A stretch of DNA of 32,903 nucleotides from Lentimicrobiaceae bacterium (GCA_031262365.1 JAISHW010000038.1:1-32903); one strand, 5' to 3'. Positions 6,951 to 16,011 are shown, numbered from the stretch's first letter. Numbers and translations are program-made. Notes: generated by a model from the sequence alone, not told the origin.

Positions 6951-7613
6951 ATGCTTGTTCGAGAACTGATTAGCGACGGCATTATGCCGTTGAAAAAAGA
7001 GGATACAGGTTGGGACGCTTTAAGTTGGATGGAAGATTTTCGCGTTTTGCACCTGCCTTTGGTTGATGGTAAAAAATTGTTAGGATTAATATCGGAATAT
7101 GATATTTACAACACTCATTATTTCGAAGAAAAAATCGGAAAAATTCCGTTGTCCGGAAATCCAATTTTTGTGTACGATTACCAACACGCTTTTGATGCGT
7201 TGAGCGTGCTGACTCAGAATCAGTTGACTTTGCTTCCCGTTTTAGACGAACATGAAAATTACATGGGTACTGTCAGTATGCAGGCGTTGCTGATGTTTGT
7301 CGGAAATTCGTTTTCGATCAGCGAACCCGGCGGTGTTGTCGTACTCGAAATGAGTATAAACGATTATTTGTTGAGCGAGATAGCCCAAATAATGGAATCG
7401 AATGATGCTAAAATTCTGAGTTTGATGATTCATTCCGAAAAAGATTCGACACGCATACAAGTTTCGTTAAAACTAAACAAAAGTGATCTGAAAGGAATTT
7501 TGCAAACATTGAACCGCTATAACTACAATATCATCGCTTCGTTTACTGACAATGCTTACTATGACGACCTCCGCGACCGTTACGATGCTTTCATGAATTA
7601 CCTGAATATATGA
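6951..7613 (+). CDS. CBS-domain pair protein
   Basis: Cytoplasmic protein of 220 residues with two CBS motifs in the N-terminal 130 residues (VLHLPLVDGKKLLGLISEYDI, about 33-53; LTLLPVLDEHENYMGTVSM, about 85-103), which usually bind adenine nucleotides. The C-terminal half (residues about 130-210) alternates strands and helices like an ACT-type regulatory fold; that reading is tentative. It starts one base after rsgA, and its stop overlaps the next gene by four bases (ATGA), so the three genes are probably translationally coupled. CBS proteins next to nadK are common in Bacteroidales; the ligand and target here are unknown. Confidence 0.85.
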   Translation: MLVRELISDGIMPLKKEDTGWDALSWMEDFRVLHLPLVDGKKLLGLISEYDIYNTHYFEEKIGKIPLSGNPIFVYDYQHAFDALSVLTQNQLTLLPVLDEHENYMGTVSMQALLMFVGNSFSISEPGGVVVLEMSINDYLLSEIAQIMESNDAKILSLMIHSEKDSTRIQVSLKLNKSDLKGILQTLNRYNYNIIASFTDNAYYDDLRDRYDAFMNYLNI

Positions 7614-9022
7614 CGCGAGCCGTTTTTTTATTGTTTTTTTTTAACGTTTCGCTTGCGTTATTTGCACAACGACAGATTGATATAGAAAAAGTTGTTGTAG
7701 GCGAAATTTCTTTTCTGGGAAATAAAGTAACCAAAAACAAAATTATAGCACGCGAACTCGAATTTTCGAAAGGCGATACACTTTCGACAACCGAACTCGA
7801 TCGTTTGATCGAATTGAGTCGGCAAAACATGCGCAACCTTTCGATTTTCAATTTTGTTGAAGTAGAAAAAACAGCCATTCAAATACCTGACGGAATAAAA
7901 ATGAACATACAGTTTATTTTTACCGAATGTTGGTATTTATTGCCCTACCCGAAAATAGAATTTGCCGATCGTAATTTTAATTCGTGGTACGAAACAAGCA
8001 ACTGGAAACGTGTGAGCATTGGCGGCGATATTAAGCATAATAATTTTCGCGGTCGTTTAGAACAGCTTAATTTAACACTTTATTTTGGTTACAATCAGCA
8101 ATTCGGTATAGCGTATCAGATTCCGTATTTGACAAAAAAGCAGAATTTTGGCATCGGTTTCGATTTTGCTTATATCCGAAAACGCGAAGTTGCCTACGAG
8201 ACTGAAAACGACAAGCCAAACTATTATTTTTTGTCAAACAAAATAGCGCAGAAATCGATTCGGGTAGGAGGGAAGCTCTTGTATCGATATGGTTTTCGAA
8301 ATTTACATACGCTGTATTTAAGTTGGAACAGCGACCGGTTTAACGACAGTGTTTTTGTATTGAACCCTGATTTTATGCATCGACCGGACAAAAAAAACGA
8401 TTATTTCACGGCATCGTATGTTTTTAGAAACGATTATCGCGACGATAAACCCTATCCGCTTAAGGGACATTATTTGGAATTGGAATTGACAAAAATAGGT
8501 TTGGGAATCTTAACTTCGGAACCGAATTTCTTTTATGCGAAAACGACAGCCGATTGGTATCATCATTTGGGCGGACGCTGGTACTGGGCATCGAATCTTA
8601 CGGCAAAAATTTCAGACGGCAATAAACAGCCGTATTATCTGATGCAAGGTCTCGGATTTGGGAACGATTTTGTGCGTTCGTACGAATTGTATGTTGTTGA
8701 CGGAAAAAGTTACGGTTTGAACAAAAACAATTTAAAATATAACATCGTAAAACCTAAAGTTCGCAAAATGAATTTTTTGAAAAGCGAAAAGTTTAGTAAA
8801 ATTCATTATGCTTTATACGGAAATCTGTTTTTCGATGCGGCTTACGTCGTCAATAGCGACAAAAAACAGCATTCGCGACTGCAAAACAAACTGATTTACG
8901 GCGGCGGTATCGGTTTCGATGTTGTAACCTACTATGATTTGGTATTTCGTTTCGAATATGCGATAAATATGTTCGGCAATGGTGGCTTGTATATTCATTT
9001 TGTAGCACCTATTAGCGAGTAA
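7610..9022 (+). CDS. Small Omp85-superfamily outer-membrane protein (one POTRA plus barrel)
   Basis: Predicted outer-membrane protein of 470 residues. A signal peptide (cleavage after FAQ, about residue 20) leads into a single POTRA-like unit (residues about 25-105: EISFLGNKVTKNKIIARELE, FSKGDTLS, NLSIFNFVEVE). The rest is rich in alternating aromatic strands, as in a beta-barrel. GLGFGNDFVRSYELY (about 345-360) resembles the conserved Omp85 loop-6 V-R-G-Y/F motif, with Ser in place of Gly. At 470 residues with one POTRA it is far smaller than the 884-residue BamA encoded 2.8 kb downstream. The start overlaps the CBS gene by four bases. Its substrate is unknown; protein or lipid insertion is possible. 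Confidence 0.8.
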   Translation: MTRAVFLLFFFNVSLALFAQRQIDIEKVVVGEISFLGNKVTKNKIIARELEFSKGDTLSTTELDRLIELSRQNMRNLSIFNFVEVEKTAIQIPDGIKMNIQFIFTECWYLLPYPKIEFADRNFNSWYETSNWKRVSIGGDIKHNNFRGRLEQLNLTLYFGYNQQFGIAYQIPYLTKKQNFGIGFDFAYIRKREVAYETENDKPNYYFLSNKIAQKSIRVGGKLLYRYGFRNLHTLYLSWNSDRFNDSVFVLNPDFMHRPDKKNDYFTASYVFRNDYRDDKPYPLKGHYLELELTKIGLGILTSEPNFFYAKTTADWYHHLGGRWYWASNLTAKISDGNKQPYYLMQGLGFGNDFVRSYELYVVDGKSYGLNKNNLKYNIVKPKVRKMNFLKSEKFSKIHYALYGNLFFDAAYVVNSDKKQHSRLQNKLIYGGGIGFDVVTYYDLVFRFEYAINMFGNGGLYIHFVAPISE

Positions 9023-9030
9023 AGTCAGGA

Positions 9031-9096
9031 GTCATTCCGGCGGAAGCCGGAATCCATTGTGCAAATAAACACTTTACACACTTTTTGGGATACTAC
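9031..9096. repeat. Dispersed two-hairpin repeat, partial copy
   Basis: Contains the hairpin ATTCCGGC/GCCGGAAT (9034-9041, 9046-9053), then the shared tail AATCCATTGTGCAAAT and ACTTTACACACTTTTTGG. It lacks the second hairpin (ATGCCGTT/AACGGCAT) present in the copies at 19485 and 24040. The uninterrupted tail serves as an empty-site reference for the element inserted at 24158. Confidence 0.8.
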
Positions 9097-9162
9097 TACT
9101 TGGCATAATCGTGCTATCGCAATAGCAGTTCCATATAAAAATTGTTAAACAGCAAGTTAAAA

Positions 9163-9183
9163 ACGAATTAATTCGTATTCTTG
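9163..9183 (+). promoter_or_regulatory. Candidate nadK control region
   Basis: A perfect 14-bp palindrome, ACGAATTAATTCGT (9163-9176), abuts TATTCTTG (9176-9183), which differs at one base from the -7 consensus TAnnTTTG. The nadK ATG follows at 9206. This would suit an operator lying just upstream of the -7 box, but the promoter match is imperfect and no regulator is visible nearby. Confidence 0.3.
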
Positions 9184-9205
9184 CCGTCGAAAATAAAATC
9201 GACAA

Positions 9206-10084
9206 ATGAATATTGCATTATTTGGCAAAACATTAGCATCTGATTGCGTTCCTTTTTTTCTGAGATTAATCGAAAGGTTGTGTGATAATAATATCAATAT
9301 ACTTATATATACGCCTTATTACGAAAAAGTTGTGGAAAATCTTTCATTGCCTGAATCGGTAAAAACATTTCAAACGCACGAAGAATTAGTCGCGCAGGCA
9401 CAAATGGTTTTTTCTATCGGCGGCGATGGAACACTTTTAGATACAGTGCCTTTAGTGCGTGATAGCGGTATTCCTGTTTTAGGCATCAATATGGGAAGAC
9501 TGGGATTTTTGTCGAGTATTTCGCAAACTGAAATCGATTGGGCAATCACACAATTGATCGAAAAAAAATACACACTCGAAAAGCGCACGCTTCTGCAACT
9601 TGATGAACCCAAAGGACTTTTTGGCACGATTACCTATGCGCTAAACGATTTGTCGGTGCTTCGTAAAGAAAGTTCGACTTTGATTGTTGTCGAAGCGTTT
9701 GTCGATGATTTGTTTCTGAACGCCTATTGGGCTGATGGCTTGATTGTTGCTACGCCTACAGGATCAACAGCTTATTCGCTGAGCGCAGGCGGACCGATTC
9801 TTACACCAAATTCGGCAAATTTTGTCATCACGCCTATTGCACCACACAATTTAAGTGTACGACCTGTCGTTATACCCGAAGACAGTGTCATTCGCTTGCG
9901 TGTAACAGGACGAAACAGCAGTTATTCAATTGATATGGATTCGCGAATCGCCTTTTTAGACGAGCCGGTTGATATTGTTGTTCGTAAGGCCGACTTTCAT
10001 CTAAATTTGGTAAAAATGCAGGATAAAGACTTTTTTAGTACCATACGTGAGAAAATGCTTTGGGGATTAGATGCTAGAAATTAA
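9206..10084 (+). CDS. nadK: NAD kinase
   Basis: Phosphorylates NAD to NADP in the cytoplasm. The 292-residue protein has the kinase motif GGDGTLLDT (GGDG at residues 72-75), then NMGRLGFLS, and the nucleotide-binding DGLIVATPTGSTAYSLSAGG. Length is normal. It sits in the usual Bacteroidales order CBS - (Omp85) - nadK - porG - uppS - bamA, but 180 bases of repeat-containing DNA separate it from the upstream genes, so it may have its own promoter. Confidence 0.95.
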   Translation: MNIALFGKTLASDCVPFFLRLIERLCDNNINILIYTPYYEKVVENLSLPESVKTFQTHEELVAQAQMVFSIGGDGTLLDTVPLVRDSGIPVLGINMGRLGFLSSISQTEIDWAITQLIEKKYTLEKRTLLQLDEPKGLFGTITYALNDLSVLRKESSTLIVVEAFVDDLFLNAYWADGLIVATPTGSTAYSLSAGGPILTPNSANFVITPIAPHNLSVRPVVIPEDSVIRLRVTGRNSSYSIDMDSRIAFLDEPVDIVVRKADFHLNLVKMQDKDFFSTIREKMLWGLDARN

Positions 10085-10227
10085 AAATCAGCAATAAGAG
10101 ATTGAAGAAAAATGGTATTTTTGCAGACTAGAACGATTTTTTTTAGAAGGGTTGATGCACTCGCTTCTGTTTGCCTTACAGAGAAGAATAAGAAACACTG
10201 TTATAACCCCGAAATTTTCTATTAATT

Positions 10228-11037
10228 ATGAAAAAAGAAGCACGTTTCTTATTGATTTTATTTATTTTTCTTTTCGAAATTGCCTCGAAAATGCCACTCA
10301 AAGCACAAGATATCGAAGTCGGTATTTTCGGTGGTGGCGCTTATTACATAGGCGATATCAATCCGCAAAAACATTTTAACGACATCAGACCGTCATTCGG
10401 ATTTGTAGGTCGCTATGATTTAGGAACACGTTGGGCTTTTCGTTTCAGTTATACCAACGCTGAAGTGCAATCGGACGATTCGAAAGTAAAATACAGAGAA
10501 GAACGCATGCTGTCGTTCAAAACAAAAATCAACGATTTCAGTATCATTACTGAATTTAATTTCTTGCCCTACTTTATCGGTAGCAAGCGCGACTATTTTA
10601 CACCCTATATTTTTGGAGGCGTTTCGGTTTTTCTATACGAACCCCAAACGCTCGACGGCGAAAAATTGCGACCAATACAAACTGAAGGAAAAGATTACGA
10701 CAAATTTGCTTTTTCGATTCCTTTTGGTGTCGGATTCAAATACAGCTTGGCAAAACGAATCGGCATCGCTTTAGAATGGCGTATGCATAAAACATTTACC
10801 GATTATATCGATGATGTGAGCGACGTATATCCGGGCGAAATAGGCGGCGAAATAATATCGAACCGCCCTGATTTAACCGATCCTTCGGGTAATTACCAAC
10901 CGGGCATGCAGCGAGGAAACGAAAACAATAAAGATTGGTTTAGCTACGCGGGAATCATGATAACCTATAAATTCAGAATCCTCAGAAAGCAAAACTGCAA
11001 CAACTTTAATCAGTGGCAAGGAGGAGGATCATTTTAG
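10228..11037 (+). CDS. porG: PorG-like type IX secretion component (DUF6089)
   Basis: Predicted outer-membrane beta-barrel protein of 269 residues. A signal peptide ends near residue 27 (PLKAQ), followed by DIEVGIFGGGAYYIGDINP, typical of the PorG/DUF6089 family. Strands with alternating aromatics run to the end (DWFSYAGIMITYKFRI). In Porphyromonas gingivalis PorG is needed for type IX secretion, and its gene likewise lies next to uppS, bamA and ompH; the same neighbours here (uppS eight bases downstream) support the call. A TATTTTTG box at 10116-10123 may start transcription. The PorKLMN genes are not in the window, so an active type IX system is an inference. Confidence 0.82.
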   Translation: MKKEARFLLILFIFLFEIASKMPLKAQDIEVGIFGGGAYYIGDINPQKHFNDIRPSFGFVGRYDLGTRWAFRFSYTNAEVQSDDSKVKYREERMLSFKTKINDFSIITEFNFLPYFIGSKRDYFTPYIFGGVSVFLYEPQTLDGEKLRPIQTEGKDYDKFAFSIPFGVGFKYSLAKRIGIALEWRMHKTFTDYIDDVSDVYPGEIGGEIISNRPDLTDPSGNYQPGMQRGNENNKDWFSYAGIMITYKFRILRKQNCNNFNQWQGGGSF

Positions 11038-11045
11038 TATTTATT

Positions 11046-11804
11046 ATGAGTCTAAAGCAAAAAATAAATGCAAACCAGCTACCACAGCACATTGCCATTA
11101 TTATGGACGGCAATGGTCGTTGGGCAAATATCAAAGGAAAACTGCGTGTTTTTGGTCATCAGAACGGTGTGCGTCCAATACGTAAAGTTTCCGAAGCTGC
11201 TGCTGAACTCGGAATAGGATATGTAACACTCTATGCTTTTTCGACTGAAAATTGGAATCGCCCCGAAAAAGAAGTGAAAGCATTGATGGAATTGTTGAGA
11301 AAAACAATTCCGCAAGAGCTTCCAACTTTAATGAAAAATAATATCCGTTTGAATGCTATCGGCGACTTAAAACGGCTTCCCGAACAAAATTACAAGGCAC
11401 TGATGGATGCGATGAAAGAAACAGAAACCAATACAGGCTTAGTTTTGACACTTGCTTTGAGTTATTCGAGCCGATGGGAAATAGTCGAAGCCGTGAAAAA
11501 AATAACTTCAGAAATACAACAAGGAAACTACACCGCAGAAGCAATCGACGAAAAACTTTTTGGTGCACATCTCTCGACTGCAACAATGCCCGATCCGGAT
11601 CTTCTTATTCGTACAAGTGGCGAATGGCGCATAAGCAACTACATGCTGTGGCAAATCGCCTATTCCGAACTTTATTTCACCGACAAATTTTGGCCTGATT
11701 TTGGAAAAGAAGACCTCTACAAAGCCATTTTAGCCTATCAAAATCGCGAACGCCGCTTTGGAAAAACAAGCGATCAATTAACGACAAGCAGTAATAAAAA
11801 ATGA
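11046..11804 (+). CDS. uppS: Isoprenyl transferase (undecaprenyl diphosphate synthase)
   Basis: Condenses isopentenyl diphosphate units onto farnesyl diphosphate to make the undecaprenyl carrier used for peptidoglycan and O-antigen. The 252-residue protein has IAIIMDGNGRWA (catalytic Asp21), YVTLYAFSTENW and the C-terminal signature LLIRTSGEWRISNYMLWQIA. The frame opens earlier at 11013, but that extension overlaps the porG end and carries no conserved residues, so ATG 11046 is preferred. Its stop overlaps the bamA start by four bases. Confidence 0.95.
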   Translation: MSLKQKINANQLPQHIAIIMDGNGRWANIKGKLRVFGHQNGVRPIRKVSEAAAELGIGYVTLYAFSTENWNRPEKEVKALMELLRKTIPQELPTLMKNNIRLNAIGDLKRLPEQNYKALMDAMKETETNTGLVLTLALSYSSRWEIVEAVKKITSEIQQGNYTAEAIDEKLFGAHLSTATMPDPDLLIRTSGEWRISNYMLWQIAYSELYFTDKFWPDFGKEDLYKAILAYQNRERRFGKTSDQLTTSSNKK

Positions 11805-14455
11805 TAATAAAACGATTCCGCAAATTCCTTTTATTCACCACAATGATCATTGGTGCTTTAATGTTTTTGGCAATGCCAAATGCCGTAGCGCAAATTCAAA
11901 TTGGAAGCGACATTCAGGAATTTGATTATGCGCGACCAAAAGAATACGAAATTGCAGGTATTACCGTCAGCGGCGTGAAATACCTCGATCAAAACATTCT
12001 CATCATGCTTTCGGGATTGACAGTCGGTGAAACCATAAAAATCCCGGGCGAAAAAACTACCGATGCAATTCGCAAACTATGGGAACAAGGCTTGTTCGAA
12101 GATGTAACGATCAGTGCGACAAACATCATCGGAAACAAAATCTTTTTAGATATTGAAATGAAAGAACGCCCGCGTGTATCGCGATTTTCGTTTGAAGGAC
12201 TAAAAAAAACAGAAGTAGACGACATTCGTTCTAAAATAAACTTAAGTCGCGGCGATGTCGCTACCGAACATTTATTCGTAAAAACACGAAACATTATCAA
12301 AGACTATTTTGACGAAAAAGGTTATCTGAACGCTACGGTTGAAATAGAAGCGATTGACGATGAATCAAAAGAAAATTATGTCGACTTAAAATTCAAAGTC
12401 CAAAAAAATTCGAAAATCAAAATCGCCAAAATTAACATCATCGGAAACGAAGACCTTACTGATGATCAAGTGCGCAGTGCAATGAAAGACACAAAACAAA
12501 GAGGCTATTTCAAACCGCTTTCAGCACTCGGACCGGCACTTGTAAATACAACATGGGATATTATACGCTTACGACCTAAATCGGCACTCGAAACAATGGA
12601 AACGTACTTTTTCGACAACTATCGTTTACGAATCTTGAAATCGTCGAAATATATTGAATCGAACTTTGAAACAGACCGTGCCAACATCATCAAAAAATAC
12701 AACCAAAAAGGTTATCGCGATGCTTCTATCGTAAGTGATTCGGTTTATTTTGTCAACAACAAAAGCATTGCCATCGACATTCACGTGAACGAAGGAAACC
12801 GTTACTACTTTAGAAATGTAACGTGGGTAGGTAACACAAAATACGACGCGCAAACATTAGACCTTATTTTAGGAATTCAATCCGGCGATGTATACAACAA
12901 AGAATTGCTCGAAACAAACTTGAATTTTAACCAAAATGGAATGGATGTGAGTTCGTTGTATATGGACGATGGCTATTTGTTTTTCCAAGCCGATCCGGTT
13001 GAAGTACTTGTGGAAAACGATTCGATTGACTTGGAAATCCGCCTTCGCGAAGGACCGCAGGCGCGAATCAGCAATGTTGCCGTAATAGGAAATACACGCA
13101 CGAACGACAATGTGATTATTCGCGAGTTATACACGCGTCCCGGAATGCTTTTCAGCCGCAGCGACGTTATTCGTTCAACACGAGAACTATCAAATTTGCG
13201 TTATTTCAACAACGAAACAATTTATCCGGACATCAAACCGAATTATTCCGACGGAACGGTCGACATCGAATACCATGTAGAAGAAGCTTCTGCCGACCAG
13301 ATTGAAGTTTCGGGAGGTTGGGGTTACGGTCGCCTTATCGGAACATTAGGTTTATCATTCAATAATTTTTCAGCACGTCGGTTCTTTAAAAAAGACGCTT
13401 GGAAACCAATCCCTTTTGGCGACGGACAAAAACTTTCTTTACGTCTTCAAACATACGGAAAAGGTTACCTCAGCTATGGAATATCGTTTACCGAACCTTG
13501 GCTAACCGGACGTAAACCAACCTCGTTGACGGTTTCGTATTCGCATACACTTTATACAAACGGTTATTCGAAATCGAATGAAAATTATGCCTCGTTTAAA
13601 ACAGATGGTTTCAGTGTCGGTATTGGAAAACGTTTGACATGGCCTGATAGTTATTTTACACTTTATCAATCTGTCAACACAATGCGTTACAGATTACATA
13701 ACTATTCGAGCATCTTTAATTTCGGTGATGGAACAGGCGACTTTTATGTGTTGAGTTACAATATCGTTTTCGGACGTAGCTCGACGAGTCAGCCAATTTA
13801 TCCCCGTTCGGGTTCTGAATTTTCACTTTCACTTGAGGTAACACCGCCTTATTCGCTCTTTAGCAACAAGGACTATTCGACAATGAACGAAAATCGAAAA
13901 TACAAATGGGTCGAATACCACAAATGGAAATTCAACACGGGATGGTATACCGAAATTGTTAACAAATTTGTATTGGCAACAAAAGTTCGATTTGGATATT
14001 TAGGAGAATACAACAGCGAGATCGGCGTTACACCGTTTCAACGCTTCTATTTGGGAGGCGACGGACTTTCGTCGGGTTATAATCTTGACGGACGCGAAGT
14101 GATAGGAATGCGTGGCTACCAAAACGAAACAGTAACTCCCTATTATTATTCCGACACAGACATAGGTGGAAATATTTTCTCGAAATATACACTCGAATTA
14201 CGTTATCCGCTTTCGCTCGCTCCAACTGCAACTATTTATGCGATGGCATTTGTCGAAGCAGGAAACAGCTGGTTAGGATTCGATACATTTAATCCGTTCG
14301 ATGTCAAACGTTCGGCAGGATTTGGTGTACGCGTCTACTTACCAATGTTTGGCTTGATTGGTCTCGACTGGGGATACGGATTCGACGATATACCAGGCAT
14401 TCCGAGTGCTAATGGAAGCCAATTCCATTTCTCAATAGGAGGTTCAATCGATTAA
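11801..14455 (+). CDS. bamA: Outer-membrane protein assembly factor BamA
   Basis: Central Omp85 protein of the Bam complex, which folds and inserts outer-membrane barrels. The 884-residue protein has a signal peptide (cleavage near AVAQ, residue 30), a periplasmic stretch to about residue 490 containing about five POTRA units (for example ITVSGVKYLDQN, FSFEGLKKTEVDDI, INIIGNEDLTDDQV, VAVIGNTRTNDNVI), and a C-terminal barrel starting near VSGGWGYGRLIGTLGLSFNN. The loop-6 motif appears as IGMRGYQNE. The start overlaps uppS by four bases and two skp paralogues follow, so substrate chaperones and the insertase are co-located. The C-terminus (SIGGSID) lacks the terminal Phe common in proteobacterial barrels. 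Confidence 0.95.
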   Translation: MIIKRFRKFLLFTTMIIGALMFLAMPNAVAQIQIGSDIQEFDYARPKEYEIAGITVSGVKYLDQNILIMLSGLTVGETIKIPGEKTTDAIRKLWEQGLFEDVTISATNIIGNKIFLDIEMKERPRVSRFSFEGLKKTEVDDIRSKINLSRGDVATEHLFVKTRNIIKDYFDEKGYLNATVEIEAIDDESKENYVDLKFKVQKNSKIKIAKINIIGNEDLTDDQVRSAMKDTKQRGYFKPLSALGPALVNTTWDIIRLRPKSALETMETYFFDNYRLRILKSSKYIESNFETDRANIIKKYNQKGYRDASIVSDSVYFVNNKSIAIDIHVNEGNRYYFRNVTWVGNTKYDAQTLDLILGIQSGDVYNKELLETNLNFNQNGMDVSSLYMDDGYLFFQADPVEVLVENDSIDLEIRLREGPQARISNVAVIGNTRTNDNVIIRELYTRPGMLFSRSDVIRSTRELSNLRYFNNETIYPDIKPNYSDGTVDIEYHVEEASADQIEVSGGWGYGRLIGTLGLSFNNFSARRFFKKDAWKPIPFGDGQKLSLRLQTYGKGYLSYGISFTEPWLTGRKPTSLTVSYSHTLYTNGYSKSNENYASFKTDGFSVGIGKRLTWPDSYFTLYQSVNTMRYRLHNYSSIFNFGDGTGDFYVLSYNIVFGRSSTSQPIYPRSGSEFSLSLEVTPPYSLFSNKDYSTMNENRKYKWVEYHKWKFNTGWYTEIVNKFVLATKVRFGYLGEYNSEIGVTPFQRFYLGGDGLSSGYNLDGREVIGMRGYQNETVTPYYYSDTDIGGNIFSKYTLELRYPLSLAPTATIYAMAFVEAGNSWLGFDTFNPFDVKRSAGFGVRVYLPMFGLIGLDWGYGFDDIPGIPSANGSQFHFSIGGSID

Positions 14456-14460
14456 AGTAT

Positions 14461-14468
14461 TAACTTTG
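14461..14468 (+). promoter_or_regulatory. -7 element upstream of the first skp gene
   Basis: TAACTTTG fits TAnnTTTG and lies just after the bamA stop, leaving a leader of about 40 nt. The -33 box is poor, so this may only supplement read-through from bamA. Confidence 0.35.
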
Positions 14469-14512
14469 GCAAGTTTTTTGAACAAAAAATACGGACTTAA
14501 AAATAAATTACC

Positions 14513-15073
14513 ATGAAAAAGATTCAATTACTCTTATTAGCAGTATGTTTTATCGTTTTAGGGACAACTGCAACAATGGCTCAAAATCAGCGTTTTGCGT
14601 ATGTTGATACCGATTATATCATGTTAAATATCCCCGAATATTCCGATGCACAGGAAGAATTAAATATGTATTCGGAAAAATGGGAAGAAGAAATCAAAGC
14701 AATTTATGCAAAGGTTGAAGAAATGTATCGTGCCTATCAAACCGAATCGGTATTATTGCCCGAAGATTTGAAAAGAAAACGCGAAGAAGATATTATCAAC
14801 AAAGAACAGGAAGCGAAAAATCTTCAAATGAAATATTTCGGTCCTGAAGGCGAATTGTACACCAAACGAACGGCACTTGTACAACCGATACAAGAAAAAG
14901 TTTTCAATGCAATTGACGAGATTGCTAAAGTAAAAAACTACGCTTTTGTATTCGATAAAGCAGCCGGAGCAATGCTTCTTTATTCGAGCGATAAGTTTGA
15001 TATTAGCGACGATGTACTCGACGAAATCAGTAACGTCATGCAAACCGTAAGCCGCGACCAACGTAAGAAATAA
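14513..15073 (+). CDS. Skp/OmpH-family periplasmic chaperone, paralogue 1
   Basis: Predicted periplasmic chaperone that would hold unfolded outer-membrane proteins on their way to BamA. The 186-residue protein has a signal peptide ending near TMAQ (residue 24), then RFAYVDTDYIMLNIPEYSD, the family start. A long charged coiled-coil region (about 45-120) is followed by the conserved C-terminal strand and helix (VKNYAFVFDKAAGAMLLY). It lies 57 bases after bamA and 95 bases before a second copy. Two adjacent copies next to bamA are usual in Bacteroidales. Confidence 0.9.
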   Translation: MKKIQLLLLAVCFIVLGTTATMAQNQRFAYVDTDYIMLNIPEYSDAQEELNMYSEKWEEEIKAIYAKVEEMYRAYQTESVLLPEDLKRKREEDIINKEQEAKNLQMKYFGPEGELYTKRTALVQPIQEKVFNAIDEIAKVKNYAFVFDKAAGAMLLYSSDKFDISDDVLDEISNVMQTVSRDQRKK

Positions 15074-15123
15074 CTAAAAAATGCCACGTAGTATTTGGAA
15101 TGACTATCAAACCAAAAAAATGC

Positions 15124-15131
15124 TACATTTG
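15124..15131 (+). promoter_or_regulatory. -7 element upstream of the second skp gene
   Basis: TACATTTG fits TAnnTTTG. The nearest TTTG upstream (15094-15097) is 26 bases away, longer than usual. It would give a leader of about 30 nt and could allow paralogue 2 to be expressed separately. Confidence 0.35.
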
Positions 15132-15168
15132 CAAAAAAAATGAATCATTATAATTTACAAACTGTCAA

Positions 15169-15684
15169 ATGAAAAGAGTAGTAAAAGTATTTTTCTTTAT
15201 CGCATTGATTTTTTCTGCAGGATTTGCAGTACAAGCACAATCAAAAATCGGTTATGTCGATTCGAACGAAGTTATGCAGGCAATGCCTGAAAGAAACACA
15301 GCCGAAGCCGCACTTATCGAATTTAACAAACAATTGGAAAGCGAATTGATGACCATGGCGAAAGAATATCAAGACAAACTTGCTGATTATCAAAACAATT
15401 TAGCTACCATGTCGAATCTGATTCGCCAATCGAAAGAAAAAGAGCTGACCGACTTGCAAACACGTATCCAAGCATTCCAAGAAAGTGCCGAACATGAGTT
15501 TTCTGAAAAACAAAATGAATTATTAGCACCGATTATCGAAAAAATTAAGGGAGCAATAGAAGCTGTAGGTAAAGAAAATAGCTTTACATACATTATCGAT
15601 AAAGCTACAGGTGTTTTGTTGTACATTGGGCTTGATGCCGAAGATATTACACCAAAAGTAAAAACGAAGCTCAATATTAAATAA
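15169..15684 (+). CDS. Skp/OmpH-family periplasmic chaperone, paralogue 2
   Basis: Second Skp-like protein, 171 residues, with a signal peptide ending near VQAQ (residue 24). It then follows the same pattern as paralogue 1: KIGYVDSNEVMQAMPERN, a coiled-coil arm (about 50-115) and ENSFTYIIDKATGVLLYIG. It differs clearly from paralogue 1 in sequence, so this is an old duplication rather than a recent one. It is the last gene of the cluster and is followed by a strong terminator at 15711. Confidence 0.9.
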   Translation: MKRVVKVFFFIALIFSAGFAVQAQSKIGYVDSNEVMQAMPERNTAEAALIEFNKQLESELMTMAKEYQDKLADYQNNLATMSNLIRQSKEKELTDLQTRIQAFQESAEHEFSEKQNELLAPIIEKIKGAIEAVGKENSFTYIIDKATGVLLYIGLDAEDITPKVKTKLNIK

Positions 15685-15710
15685 AACGTTTTACTGCATA
15701 AATCAAAAAA

Positions 15711-15744
15711 AAGCCACCTTGGATCACAAGGTGGCTTTTTTTTT
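15711..15744 (+). terminator. Rho-independent terminator of the skp cluster
   Basis: A perfect 11-bp stem, AAGCCACCTTG (15711-15721) with CAAGGTGGCTT (15727-15737), and a five-base loop, followed by a T run to 15744. Confidence 0.9.
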
Positions 15745-15790
15745 ATGGATTTGGCATATAGGTCAAAATTCAGAAAAATAAACCAACACT

Positions 15791-15826
15791 AAAAAATAAA
15801 GGTTACGAAATTTCTTCGTAACCTTT
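15791..15826 (-). terminator. Terminator of the tRNA-Ser/tRNA-Pro transcript
   Basis: A 12-bp stem, AAAGGTTACGAA (15798-15809) with TTCGTAACCTTT (15815-15826), and a five-base loop. Read on the minus strand it is followed by ATTTTTT, just downstream of the tRNA-Pro 3' end. Confidence 0.8.
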
Positions 15827-15838
15827 TGATTTTCAAAG

Positions 15839-15913
15839 TCGGGGCAGCAGGATTCGAACCTGCGACCCCCTGCTCCCAAAGCAGGTGCGCTAGCCGGACT
15901 GCGCCATACCCCG
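15839..15913 (-). tRNA. tRNA-Pro (UGG)
   Basis: Full cloverleaf on the minus strand. The acceptor stem pairs CGGGGTA with TGCCCCG, with discriminator A. The anticodon arm is CTGCT-TTGGGAG-CAG with anticodon TGG, and the T arm contains GGTTCGAATCC. CCA is not encoded. It is the second gene of a two-tRNA transcript, 10 bases after tRNA-Ser. Confidence 0.95.
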
Positions 15914-15922
15914 TATTCCGGC

Positions 15923-16011
<89 letters not shown>

